From the NCBI GenBank assembly GCA_034231615.1, contig CM067315.1, positions 37,239,129 to 37,303,128 of the forward strand: a DNA stretch of 64,000 nt, in the 5' to 3' direction. The position numbers were made by a program, and so were the translations under genes. The notes beneath the pieces were generated by a model. The model was given only the letters and a program-made list of their open reading frames with translations, ran no database searches and was not told the origin of the DNA. This DNA comes from Meghimatium bilineatum. Its lineage: Eukaryota > Mollusca > Gastropoda > Stylommatophora > Philomycidae. Positions 1 to 13,100 of the stretch are shown piece by piece. The stretch's first letter is position 1, and each line of letters starts with the position of its first letter.

Positions 1-330
1 TAGAGGTGAGGAATAGAGTTCTTCAAAGATATGCAATACTGATTTTAACAAATGGATGATGTAGGTCTTGGACAATAAATAAACAAGATAGTCACAAAAT
101 GGAGACACAAAGATGTGGTTCTATAAAAGACAGCTGAGAGACCCATGGACAAGTAGAAAAACTAACTGAGAGACCAATGGACAACTAGAAAAACTAACAA
201 AGAGGTGCTGAAAGAGCCAAATGCAAGTCAGGGATTACCTATCAATAAAAGAAAGAGACTAGTTACAACTGGCAAGATTGAGAGATTGATAATGATATCA
301 TGAGAAAATATTAGATAGTTTAACATCGTG
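1..330 (+). mobile_element. degenerate LINE reverse-transcriptase tail
   Basis: Frame pieces read EVRNRVLQRY, then CRSWTINKQ and KMETQRC. They resemble the post-palm region of non-LTR reverse transcriptases (RKRLIRCYV, ETWTLSKQ, KKLEAFEMW type). Several stops and a short internal duplication of about 33 bp near 129-195. Incomplete at the window edge. Confidence 0.5.
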
Positions 331-541
331 GCATGGTAAAGAGTCAATAACAATCCTGATGTAAGGTATATACAATCAGAGAAATAGATAACCACACGGC
401 CATATGCTCCACTGTTAGCAGGCAATGATTATGATGAAATAATACCTTTAGCTGTAAGCAGGTAGCCTTTCTGACAAAAGCATAGGTTCTCCTCAGTTGA
501 GTAACTATGGTAACACTCAAGCACGTTTCATGTTGAAGACA
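331..541. other. no recognisable feature
   Basis: Unique-looking AT-rich sequence; no exon-like frame on either strand. Confidence 0.4.
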
Positions 542-697
542 GATGTGTTGGACCATTTGTGCAAATAAAACGATGACACTACGCATTTCCATTCTCTAGA
601 CTACATCCTGCTAGATATATATTGGGAACATGGTCCTGCTACAAGAGAGATCCAGCGGGAGTTCGAGAATGAACGCTGAAGAAGAAGAAACACGTTT
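542..697 (+). mobile_element. SINE-like repeat S-A
   Basis: Member of a recurrent ~160-bp family: starts near the GCAAATAAAACG block, has ACTACATCCTGCT and CAAGAGAGATCC, and ends GAATGAACGCTGAAGAAGAA. The (GAA)n 3' tail suggests a retroposed short element. No clear tRNA A/B boxes were found. Confidence 0.75.
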
Positions 698-699
698 GA

Positions 700-905
700 T
701 AACTCAAAGGCATGGTTGTGATAAGGAGGTTTATGAATGCTTGTTTAGTGCTTGAAGGGAGACGTTCCAGTGGGGCAGTATCCCAGGATGATGAGGTCCT
801 GCAATGAGTGTAGTATTAACATCTGTGACAAACTAATTCATTCTTTCATCAGATCTGTTGTCTCATCTGCATTGATATCACACCGAGCATACCCTGCCAT
901 GTAGG
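700..905 (+). repeat. unclassified dispersed repeat, copy 1
   Basis: Aligns by eye with the reverse complement of 31125-31330: CTCAAAGGC, GGCAGTATCCCAGGAT, GAGTGTAG, ACTAATTCATT and CATCTGCA occur in the same order. It lies just beyond the CTH 3' end, so apparent exons here (a T-P-T-W-Q frame ending near 845) are better explained as repeat. Confidence 0.6.
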
Positions 906-1132
906 GGTCTGCCACAGAAGGACAAACGTGCAATGTTCACTGACCTTCATCTCTCCATCATCCATGGGGACCATTTTATAGGAAAAAAAAAGGTAAGAAA
1001 TCAAGACGAGACATACAGTGACAATGACAGAACTATAAGCCCAGGTCCTGGTTGCCACACGCACGACTAGAAATTGATAGTTGTGGAGTTTCATGATCCT
1101 CTACGCCAGTCGACACGGCACCTGATGATGAA

Positions 1133-4100
1133 TTATAGCAATGAGAAATTATTTCTTTCTAATGTCATATATACCTTAGATTTGATCATAGCAGCATTCA
1201 ATGCTTGATCCAAATCTGAAATAAGATCGTCAACATCTTCTAGACCCACAGACAAGCGGATGAGGGAGTCAGTTATGCCTAAGGTTTGTCTCTGGTCTTC
1301 TGGTACTGAAGCATGAGTTTGCAAGGAACTGAAATACACGTAGCATACAGAGAGTTCTGAACACTTTGCACAGCAGACTTCTCATTGTCAACATTCGATA
1401 ATAGAAAAAACTGCTGTAAAACTGTATAACAATAGTACTTGTGTAAAACTGTATAACAATAGTACTTGTGTAAAACTGTATAACAATAGTACTTGTGTAA
1501 AACTGTATAACAATAGTACTTAGGTAGAACAGAAGTTTTGTCATAGTTTTATGATGACTATCGGACTGTGGTATATTGTCGCACCTATACTACATAGTCT
1601 GATTGTTCCACGATCTATCTATACGCTGTGCCTTGTGGTGTCAGGAGTGGAAGAGTTCTCTGGAGATGGCCTTCTTGTGTGCTGTTTATAAGCTTACTCC
1701 TGTGGCCTCTTTGATTTCTGTGATCCATCTTTTACATGGTCTGCCTCTGGCTTTATAGCCGTTATGTTTATGTGTCATGGTCATTTGTAGCATGCTATAT
1801 GTTGGTATTCTGGAACCGTGTGAAAACCACTTGATCTGTTGTCTCTTGATGTGTTCCAATACTGGTATTGTTTTGGTTATTTGTCCGATGTTATCGTTTC
1901 TAATTCTATCTTTTAATGACACTCTGAGTATTCTTCATAGACATGTCATTTCTGCTGTCACCATTTTTCTTTTGTCTTGTGCTGTCATTGTCCAGTTGTG
2001 GCACTGGTAGCATAGTGATGGAATAATAATAGTCTTTTATACTGCAACTTTAGTGTCTATGTTTACATTTTTATTTCTTAAAAATATGTGTCATCTGTCC
2101 TAGGATCTGGTATGTTTTGTTGCATCTATTTTGTATCTCTTTACTGGTTTTCCCTTCACTCAATATAATGCTTCCTAAGTAAGTGAACTCATTTACCTGT
2201 TAAGTCATCGTAAAAATACAACATTACATGTGTACTACTAAGTACTGTTGTCAACAGTAAATCCCCAAAGTACAGTACTTGGACATACAACAATGTTAAA
2301 CTCTATTGAAAACTTGAACAGATTACTCAAACTACACAATATATAACAATATCAACAAACTCATACAGCAGTTAGTCACCAGATCATCATCAAAGCACAC
2401 TAGACACATGTGTTCTGATCCCCATTCATTATGTTCTTCAGCATATGGTAACTGACAAGTCCAGTTCTGTGTTGGTGGATAATCCTCTTTTCATACCTAT
2501 GTCACTCACTTCTAGCAATTCAATCACTCCTAGGTCTTATATTATGACCATGGACACAGAAGAAGAAACATAGTATCCTCTAACTGGCTACGCTTCATGC
2601 TTGCATTCAAAATATCATTAGTCCATTCAACTATCACTTGTCACTATAGCCACACTGACAGTCTGTCATGCTAACAGTCACTATAGCCACACTGACAGTC
2701 TGTCATGCTAACAGTCACTATAGCCACACTGACAGTCTGTCATGCTAACAGTCACTATAGCCACACTGACAGTCTGTCATGCTAACAGTCACTATAGCCA
2801 CACTGACAGTCTGTCATGCTAACAGTCACTATAGCCACACTGACAGTCTGTCACGCTAACAAATTGCAAACATTCTTGGTAATGAGATATAAATATGCTT
2901 GAGATCGCTCTGGGGATGTAACAAAGTTACACCATGTGTAGTGATGAGATTTCTCCTTAGATTTCCCAACTGTAACTGATAGAACCAAGGGTGACGAGCT
3001 CAGGCATATGTTAAAATCTGTGCAGATACACTTCACCCATTACTTCTCAATAAGATAAAAGGGTTCAGGCTCAAAAGGGGCAGACAATGATTGGGTTCGG
3101 ACAGACAGAAGAAATCATCAGACAAGTATGTTACCCTACTTGCATTGACTCTGGGAAGGACCCATTCCACCTGCTTTACATGTTACTCTCTCTATCCCAT
3201 TTATGTATTGTGAGTTGCAGAAGGGCATATTTCTCAAGGTGGCAAAAAGAAGTGCTTCAGCCTTTGAAACAGACCAAGATATGTGACACTCTACAGTAAA
3301 AAAAAAAAAAAAGAAGCAGCATCTTGTGAAACAAAAAACAATGCAGCAGGACATGTTTTCTACAACTTTTTATATGTTTGGTCTGACCATTAACACCAAG
3401 AAACAGAGGTAATGGTTCAACCCTCTCCCAGTGAACAGTACCATGGAGAGACCAACTATTATCAAGATCAACTATTTCCTACAAGTTGATGGATTCACAT
3501 ATCTTGGTAGCACTCTCTCCAGGATTGATGGCATTGATGATGCTGAAGTTAACAACAGAATCTGTAAAGCGCCTTGCATTTGGCAGACTGTGCAAGAATG
3601 TGCGGGAACTGAAGCCACTAAATGACAAAGTTATCGCAACATTGTGCTCACTACCATGCTATACGCTCGTGACACCTGGACAGTGTACAGCAGACACACC
3701 AGAGTGCTAAATCACTTTCACACATGGGCTGTATCTGCAAGCTTCTCATGATAAAGTGACAAGATAAATTACTTTATACTTAAGTCCTCACTAGAGCCAT
3801 CACTTTCACAAATGGACTGTATCTGCAAGCTTCTAAGGGTAAAGTGGCAAGATTAATTACTTTATACTGAAGTCCTCACTAGAGCCAATATTCCATGAAT
3901 TCATACAATGTTGAAAAAGGCCCAAATGAGATGGGATGGACACGTTCGCATGCCTGACAAATGCATCCCAAAGCAGTTGATGTATGGTGAACTCCTAGAG
4001 GAAAAATGACAGAAGAAAAGCATTCAAGGATTCTCTCAAAGTGTCTCTAAAGAGCTTCAACATTGACACAACATCCTGGAAGACTGTATCTCAGAATCAC

Positions 4101-7100
4101 CCACTATGATGCAGCAACACTAGCTAATGTGCTTGCATCAGTGAGAAGCATCCAATCTCAGAAACACAGAGAAAACATGCTCTCCCCAAAAAAAGACAGA
4201 ACAAAAAATAGATGCACAATCCTGATCATACATGTCCCAAATATGGCAGGGGATTGATTCTATATACATGTCCCAAATATGGCAGGGGATTGATTCTATA
4301 TACATGTCCCAAATATGGCAGGGGATTGATTCTATATACATGTCCCAAATATGGCAGGGGATTGATTCTATATACATGTCCCAAATATGGCAGGGGATTG
4401 ATTCTATATACATGTCCCAAATATGGCAGGGGATTGATTCTATATACATGTCCCAAATATGGCAGGGGATTGATTCTATATACATGTCCCAAATATGGCA
4501 GGGGATTGATTCTATATACATGTCCCAAATATGGCAGGGGATTGATTCTATATACATGTCCCAAATATGGCAGGGGATTGATTCTATATACATGTCCCAA
4601 ATATGGCAGGGGATTGATTCTATATACATGTCCCAAATATGGCAGGGGATTGATTCTATGTCAGAATTGGACTTTTCAGTCATCTACTCACACATCAGAG
4701 AGATGCAACAATCATCATCAAGTGACATATTCTTTCCAGAACGTAGTCTTTCCTATGGATCTCTTGAATTCTCCGCGGTCTTGAGCAAGTTTTCCTGCAT
4801 CTTTCAGTGACATACGCAGGAATTCTTGAATGTCTTTTGTACAACGGCGTCTTGGTCGGCCTTTGCCCCTGTTGCCTTCTATCATCCCCTCCATTAACAC
4901 TCTCTCCATGCCGTGGTGTCTCTTAATATGACCGAAAAAACTAGCTTTTATAGAAAATTTCTTGGCACAATACTCCTGTAGTTTGCAACAATACAAGTCT
5001 GAAATTGTTGTCCCCATTGTCTGCGATGGATGGCTATTAGTACACCACAGAAATCAGAGAAACTATAGGACTTGTTTTGCCATTGTTAAACTGTTTAAAA
5101 AAAAGATGAAATGATGTCACACACAATGAATAACAATAGAATCCATATTTGTGAATAAAGATAATTATTTGGTAAATAAAACTGTTGACTTACGGTAGCT
5201 CGCACAAACTCTCGAAACCACCAAGACTCTCAGCAAGTGTGAAAAGCTGAGGAAAGTCAAATTCACATGGTCAGGTATCTGCAACATCAACTAACTAGCA
5301 CAGTGCGAGTGAATATTCTCAAAGTTATATAGACACTTCATACGGATATTTAATCATCATTTATTTTACCATTTCACAAAGTGTAGTATGTAATAGAACA
5401 CAATAACTTGATAGTAATATAGAAGACAATAACTTGATAGTAATATTGGTTGAGCTGCTGCAGTCAAGGAAATATCTAAACCCTTTAAAATGCCTCATCC
5501 ATCATTGTCTGGATGGCACTTTTCCTTATTAACAGCAAGAATCTCTTTTATTATCAACAACATACAAAACATGTGTCCATAGACACAATATACAAAACAT
5601 GTGTCTATAGACAAAACATACAAAATATAATGTGTCCATAGACACAACATACACAACATGTGTCCATAGACACCACATACAAAACATGTGTCTATAGACA
5701 CCACATACAAAACATGTGTCTATAGACAAAACATACAAAATATAATGTGTCCATAGACAAAACATACAAAATATAATGTGTCCATAGACACCACATACAA
5801 TACATGTGTCTATAGACAAAACATACAAAATATAATGTGTCCATAAACACCACATACAAAACATGTGTCCATAGACACTACATACAAAACATGTGTCCAT
5901 AGACACAACATACAAAACATGTGTCCATAGACACCACATACAAAACATGTGTCCATAGACACAACATACAAAACATGTGTACCACACCTGTAATGAACTG
6001 ACTAGCTTGGAATTCAGTGGTTTACCTTAACAGATTTCAAGAATGTTCTGGACTCTTCCAGTCCACCTTTTATAAAAAATGTAAGCATTCCTGAATAACC
6101 AATCATTTGCCTCTTTCCAAGTTCATACTGGGGATGGGAAGGTAGACCTATCAAAAACAGAATCAAATAATTGAATGTTAACAGATGATGGATATGTAAC
6201 AAAATTACTGAGTTTTACTTTCACGAAGGTAGAATATACGCCTAAAACATGTACAAACTAGTTTGTAAAGAAAACTAAAACATGTACAAACTAGTTTGTA
6301 AAGAAAACTAAAACTGCAATTTTCTTTCTATTTTAAAGAAAAGTAGTTTATCTGCCGAGTTTTTAAGGTTGAAAAGGTGTAAGAGGATTGCCTTCATTGT
6401 AATCTGGTTACCCCACATTTACTCTGTCCCTCTCAACAATGCGGCACGCCGGCTGCTGATAGTACCACTTATAGCACGTAGCTTCAAATGATATTCTCCA
6501 GTGATCTCCGAAAAATATACTTTATAAACAAGATGATGTGTGCGGGTTTCAAACCCGCAACGTCTTAAGCACAAAATGAACGGTTTGACAACTTCGCCAG
6601 GGAGGATCAGAGTTGTTACGTATATTTTAATAATATAGCTTATGTTTTTATATTTTATGAACACAAATATCTTGTTGGCAAAATAAGTATGTATTTCTAA
6701 AATAACACCAGACTATGAAATGTGTGTACACGGGTTTCCGTAGCATAAGTTGCTTGATAAGGTTTTCCAAATGATGTTTTTATTTTGTTTTGTGTAGAGC
6801 TCAAATTTTATAATGTAAATTATTTAAGGAATGTCCGACTTATTCATACGAAGGAATGCATTTAATAATATACACACATAAATTAAAGTAACATTAGGAT
6901 TTCTTTAATTCGAATAGTTTGCAATAATTCATAATAATTCATGTGTTATGGTTAGAATTAGCAAATGTGTTTACATTTTGTGGCAGAACACAGAAAATAA
7001 TGATGTATACATCTTCTTCTTCTTCAGCGTTCATTCTCAAACTCCCACTGGATCTCTCTTGTAGTAGGACAATGGTCCAACTAGATTTCCAGCAGGATGT

Positions 7101-10100
7101 CGTCCAGAAAATGGAAATGCGCTGTGTCGCCGTTTTATTTGCGCCAATGGCCCGATACATCCGTATTCGGCGGTGATGTATACATATAAATGCTTACATG
7201 AACCATAAGCAGAGTATATATGGGAATGTTCCCAGTGTTGTGACGCTGTTTCTAATCAAGAAACATGACTCACTAACATATTCCAATAAAGATGAATTGA
7301 CACATTTTCAAAGTCTGGTGTTATTTTAGGAACATGTAATGGCAAAGACATATCATCATCATCCTCAGGTAGCATATCCTGAACAGGATGTAGCAGTCAT
7401 AACAGCCTTTCAAAACTTCTGTTGATCTTGAGCTAATCTTCCTGCTTCTGTTACTGGCATATTCAGGTGGTCTTTGATGTTTCGCGTCTCTCTTCTTCTT
7501 GGCCTATTTCTTGTCCGTCTCCCAGGCATCATCCCCTCCATTATGGTCTTCTCTAGGCTGTAATGGTGTTTCATATAGCCAAAATATTATAGTTTTCTAG
7601 AAAGAACTATGCTGTTTAGTCAGTTTTCTTTTACACTCATTTCTCTCACGATGGCTACATTGGTGATCTTTTTGGTCCATGGTATTCTGAGGATTTTTTC
7701 AGGTAGATAGAGAAATTTCTGGATTGGTTGTCACTGCGGGACAAAAAGATGCACAAACGGAACTTATTAACAACACAAAAGACAGAGTTGTGGAGCAACA
7801 TGATTGCCTATGCCCCCCAGCACGGCACTTTATGTTATTTCCTTTAATGTGAAGTAAGATAGTGGGGGACATAATAATAATCTATTACTGAATAATAATC
7901 TATTACTGAATAATAATCTATTATTGAATAATAATCTATTACTGAATAATAATCTATTACTGAATAATAATCTATTACTGAATAATAATCTATTACTGAA
8001 TAATAATCTATAACTGAATAATAATCTATTACTGAATAATAATCTATTACTGAATAATAATCTATTACTGAATAACCCCCTGATATCAAAAACAGGAACC
8101 CAGTAATGTAAATATTCACATATCTATAGCATTAAATTATAGCTCTAAGATTATCTTCATAAAATGGCAATGGATGGGGCACACACTATGAAAGCTCCTG
8201 ACAAATATTACCAAACAATTATTGTTGTGGAATTGCTGGGAAAAAGAATAAGTGAGCAGATCTAAACAAATATAAATATATGTATAGAAGTACATGTTAT
8301 TGTTTCTGTCAAAAGCAACGATGAGTAATGAGTCCTATTCATGCCTGGAAATGTCTATCTCATTCTGAGCATGTGTGTGAGGAGTCTGTGGGATATTGCA
8401 TAGGTAGCTCTTAACGTTCTTCTATCACAATTTTGTTGTGCATCATTGTGTCTGAGGTTCTCTACAGCTGCTGCACCACTCTTCATTCTGTGACGTCAGT
8501 TGGATCTGTCTTGTGCAAGTCTTTCCCATGAATTTGTGTCTATGTGGAAGTGAGTCAGCGATGTCTTAAGCATGTCTTCAAAACACAGAAGTACATAATG
8601 GAAATGGGAACAACTAGCAAGACTTTCAAAGAACAAACAGGTAACACTACTTGGTGAGCACAGGTGTATGGCCTACTGTGCAATCCTCAGTGATAATATC
8701 AGAAGGCAAATTGTTTATCGCTGAGAATCTAAAAATACAACACCAGCATTTAATAATTGTCTTAATTCTAGATATGGAACAAAATTACCTGGGTGCACTA
8801 CTTTCTCTACAGCTGGATGTGACTCAAGGTACTTGGCTACAACTAGTCCATTCTTCATGTGCTCTTTCATCCTAACAGGCAAGGTTTTCATGCCACGATT
8901 ACATAAGTAACAGTCAAACGGGGAAGGAACTGCTCCAACAGCTTTTTAGATTTAAAAAATGTGATACATTATATAAACAAGTTTACATTATAGAAACAAG
9001 TTTTTACATTTTAATGTAAATTACCCTTAAAAAAGTGATACATTATATAAACAAGTTTTTGAATTTTAATGTCCAGAAATTCTGAATTTTAATTTCGATA
9101 ATTCCTTTGTTAAAATTTTGGGTGGTGGGGTGCTAGCTATATATTGTCCATGTTGTTTTCAGTTAATAGTTTTTCATTTTATTATTATGTCCCATTTCCT
9201 TTTTTAAAAACTCACTTCTATGACAATACTTGTGTATACAGGTCATTGTCACATTGGGCATCGGTGCTGTTTGGTGTCTGCTGTCTAATGCTTCTATGAT
9301 AGTACCATTGTTTTTATGTTTGTTCGCTGTTTGTTTTGTATTTTCTTGAAAAAGACCATAAGGTTGAAATGTTGAAAATGTCTTGCATATTGTTACTTTT
9401 ATGTTTTCATTGACATTATCATTTTGCCTAACTGCTTCTTGATTCTCTGCACACAAATTGATTGGATTGATGTTTACATTTAATACATACACTGCTGTCA
9501 TTGAAGCCATTGCTACTATTTAAGTGACTTCTAAATACCATCATAAGAAAGAAGCTACAGTATTTTGGACACTTAAAGCGACATGATGGTACCGAAAGGC
9601 TGATTCTAGAAGGCAGAGTACCAGGGTAGAGAAGAAGAGGGAGACAAGAAGACAATGGACCAGCGACATTGAAGAATGTATGCACATGTCTCTGGCCAAT
9701 GTAGGCATGCTTGCCCAGGACAGAGAAGTGTTCAGAAAATCCACGAGGAAGAGAACGTTCTGGAAAGAATATGTCACTTGATATTGATATATGTTTTCAT
9801 ACCAATACCACATATTCCAATAGTCTGTGCATCACAAAACTATGTCAAAACTTGTTTTCTAAGTAAGTATTATTGATTTTAATGTTTATTCCCTACAGGT
9901 TTTCTAAGTAAGTATTATTGATTTCAATGTTTATTCCCTACAGGTTTTCTAAGTAAGTATTATTGATTTTAATGTTTATTCCCTACAGGTTTTCTAAGTA
10001 AGTATTATTGATTTCAATGTTTATTCCCTACAGGTTTTCTAAGTAAGTATTATTGATTTCAATGTTTATTCCCTACAGGTTTTCTAAGTAAGTATTATTG

Positions 10101-13100
10101 ATTTCAATGTTTATTCCCTACAGGTTTTCTAAGTAAGTATTATTGATTTCAATGTTTATTCCCTACAGGTTTTCTAAGTAAGTATTATTGATTTCAATGT
10201 TTATTCCCTACAGGTTTTCTAAGTAAGTATTATTGATTTCAATGTTTATTCCCTACAGGTTTTCTAAGTAAGTATTATTGATTTCAATGTTTATTCCCTA
10301 CAGGTTTTCTAAGTAAGTATTATTGATTTCAATGTTTATTCCCTACAGGTTTTCTAAGTAAGTATTATTGATTTCAATGTTTATTCCCTACAGGTTTTCT
10401 AAGTAAGTATTATTGATTTCAATGTTTATTCCCTACAGGTTTTCTAAGTAAGTATTATTGATTTCAATGTTTATTCCCTACAGGTTTTCTAAGTAAGTAT
10501 TATTGATTTCAATGTTTATTCCCTACAGGTTTTCTAAGTAAGTATTATTGATTTCAATGTTTATTCCCTACAGGTTTTCTAAGTAAGTATTATTGATTTC
10601 AATGTTTATTCCCTACAGGTTTTCTAAGTAAGTATTATTGATTTCAATGTTTATTCCCTACAGGTTTTCTAAGTAAGTATTATTGATTTCAATGTTTATT
10701 CCCTACAGGTTTTCTAAGTAAGTATTATTGATTTCAATGTTTATTCCCTACAGGTTTTCTAAGTAAGTATTATTGATTTCAATGTTTATTCCCTACAGGT
10801 TTTCTAAGTAAGTATTATTGATTTCAATGTTTATTCCCTACAGGTTTTCTAAGTAAGTATTATTGATTTCAATGTTTATTCCCTACAGGTTTTCTAAGTA
10901 AGTATTATTGATTTCAATGTTTATTCCCTACAGGTTTTCTAAGTAAGTATTATTGATTTCAATGTTTATTCCCTACAGGTTTTCTAAGTAAGTATTATTG
11001 ATTTCAATGTTTATTCCCTACAGGTTTTCTAAGTAAGTATTATTGATTTCAATGTTTATTCCCTACAGGTTTTCTAAGTAAGTATTATTGATTTCAATGT
11101 TTATTCCCTACAGGTTTTCTAAGTAAGTATTATTGATTTCAATGTTTATTCCCTACAGGTTTTCTAAGTAAGTATTATTGATTTCAATGTTTATTCCCTA
11201 CAGGTTTTCTAAGTAAGTATTATTGATTTCAATGTTTATTCCCTACAGGTTTTCTAAGTAAGTATTATTGATTTCAATGTTTATTCCCTACAGGTTTTCT
11301 AAGTAAGTATTATTGATTTCAATGTTTATTCCCTACAGGTTTTCTAAGTAAGTATTATTGATTTCAATGTTTATTCCCTACAGGTTTTCTAAGTAAGTAT
11401 TATTGATTTCAATGTTTATTCCCTACAGGTTTTCTAAGTAAGTATTATTGATTTCAATGTTTATTCCCTACAGGTTTTCTAAGTAAGTATTATTGATTTC
11501 AATGTTTATTCCCTACAGGTTTTCTAAGTAAGTATTATTGATTTCAATGTTTATTCCCTACAGGTTTTCTAAGTAAGTATTATTGATTTCAATGTTTATT
11601 CCCTACAGGTTTTCTAAGTAAGTATTATTGATTTCAATGTTTATTCCCTACAGGTTTTCTAAGTAAGTATTATTGATTTCAATGTTTATTCCCTACAGGT
11701 TTTCTAAGTAAGTATTATTGATTTCAATGTTTATTCCCTACAGGTTTTCTAAGTAAGTATTATTGATTTCAATGTTTATTCCCTACAGGTTTTCTAAGTA
11801 AGTATTATTGATTTCAATGTTTATTCCCTACAGGTTTTCTAAGTAAGTATTATTGATTTCAATGTTTATTCCCTACAGGTTTTCTAAGTAAGTATTATTG
11901 ATTTCAATGTTTATTCCCTACAGGTTTTCTAAGTAAGTATTATTGATTTCAATGTTTATTCCCTACAGGTTTTCTAAGTAAGTATTATTGATTTCAATGT
12001 TTATTCCCTACAGGTTTTCTAAGTAAGTATTATTGATTTCAATGTTTATTCCCTACAGGTTTTCTAAGTAAGTATTATTGATTTCAATGTTTATTCCCTA
12101 CAGGTTTTCTAAGTAAGTATTATTGATTTCAATGTTTATTCCCTACAGGTTTTCTAAGTAAGTATTATTGATTTCAATGTTTATTCCCTACAGGTTTTCT
12201 AAGTAAGTATTATTGATTTCAATGTTTATTCCCTACAGGTTTTCTAAGTAAGTATTATTGATTTCAATGTTTATTCCCTACAGGTTTTCTAAGTAAGTAT
12301 TATTGATTTTAATGTTTATTCCCTACAAGTATGTTTTTAATATTTTTATAATTATTCCCCACAAATATGGATGAAGTACAAGTAAATTCAAGGGAAGCAA
12401 GAATATAAAGGAAGATAATTCTTATAGCTAACGGGAATTGAACCAGGTCCATTCTAGAGGCACCAACTCGCCTTGCAACAATATTAGGGTGGCAACTGAA
12501 AAACTGCTGAACTCCATGCATGGTCCACAGCCCGTCGTATTCCTGACAGATTCACGGTCAGTGCTTCAAGCTCTCCACTCTGGAAAACTAACAAAATGAC
12601 AAAAACTACTTAATGAACTGTCTTACCAGTATAGGGTAACTATGCAGTGGTTACTTTCTCACTGTGGAATATCAGGAAATGAAAAAGTAGACCAATTGGC
12701 TAAGGAAGGTGCTTCCGAAGACCAACCAGATGTACCAATCACCTACCATCAGAAAAAACAGATGATCAACTCAATAAGAAAGCCACAAACACCAACACAA
12801 GATGACTATCAAATTTTATGAACAGATCATAAAAAGTTGTAATTCTGTCTCAGAACGGGACACAACCGACTCCACAGTCACATGTATACAAAATACAAGA
12901 TTGGCAACACTTCAATGTGTACAGGCAGCACAGAGTGCCAAACATATACTTCAAGGGTGTTCTGAGTATGAAACACTGAGGCAGACATATTGGCCACATG
13001 AAACAACACTGGAATCAAAGCTCTATGGGCCACTGTAAGAACTACAAAAGACAATGAGTTTTATTCAGGAGAAAGAATTACAGATATAGACATGTTTCAA

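Noticed and set aside
845..905. Terminal CTH exon ending in a TGA near 845
   Set aside because: Phase is possible, but the segment belongs to a dispersed repeat also present at 31.1-31.3 kb and shows no similarity to CTH tails.
4138..4784. Long repetitive frames (up to 190 codons) on both strands
   Set aside because: They arise from the 36-bp array, whose unit is divisible by 3 and lacks stops in several frames; no unique sequence is coded.
9854..12328. CRISPR-like array
   Set aside because: Units are contiguous with no unique spacers, in an animal intron.
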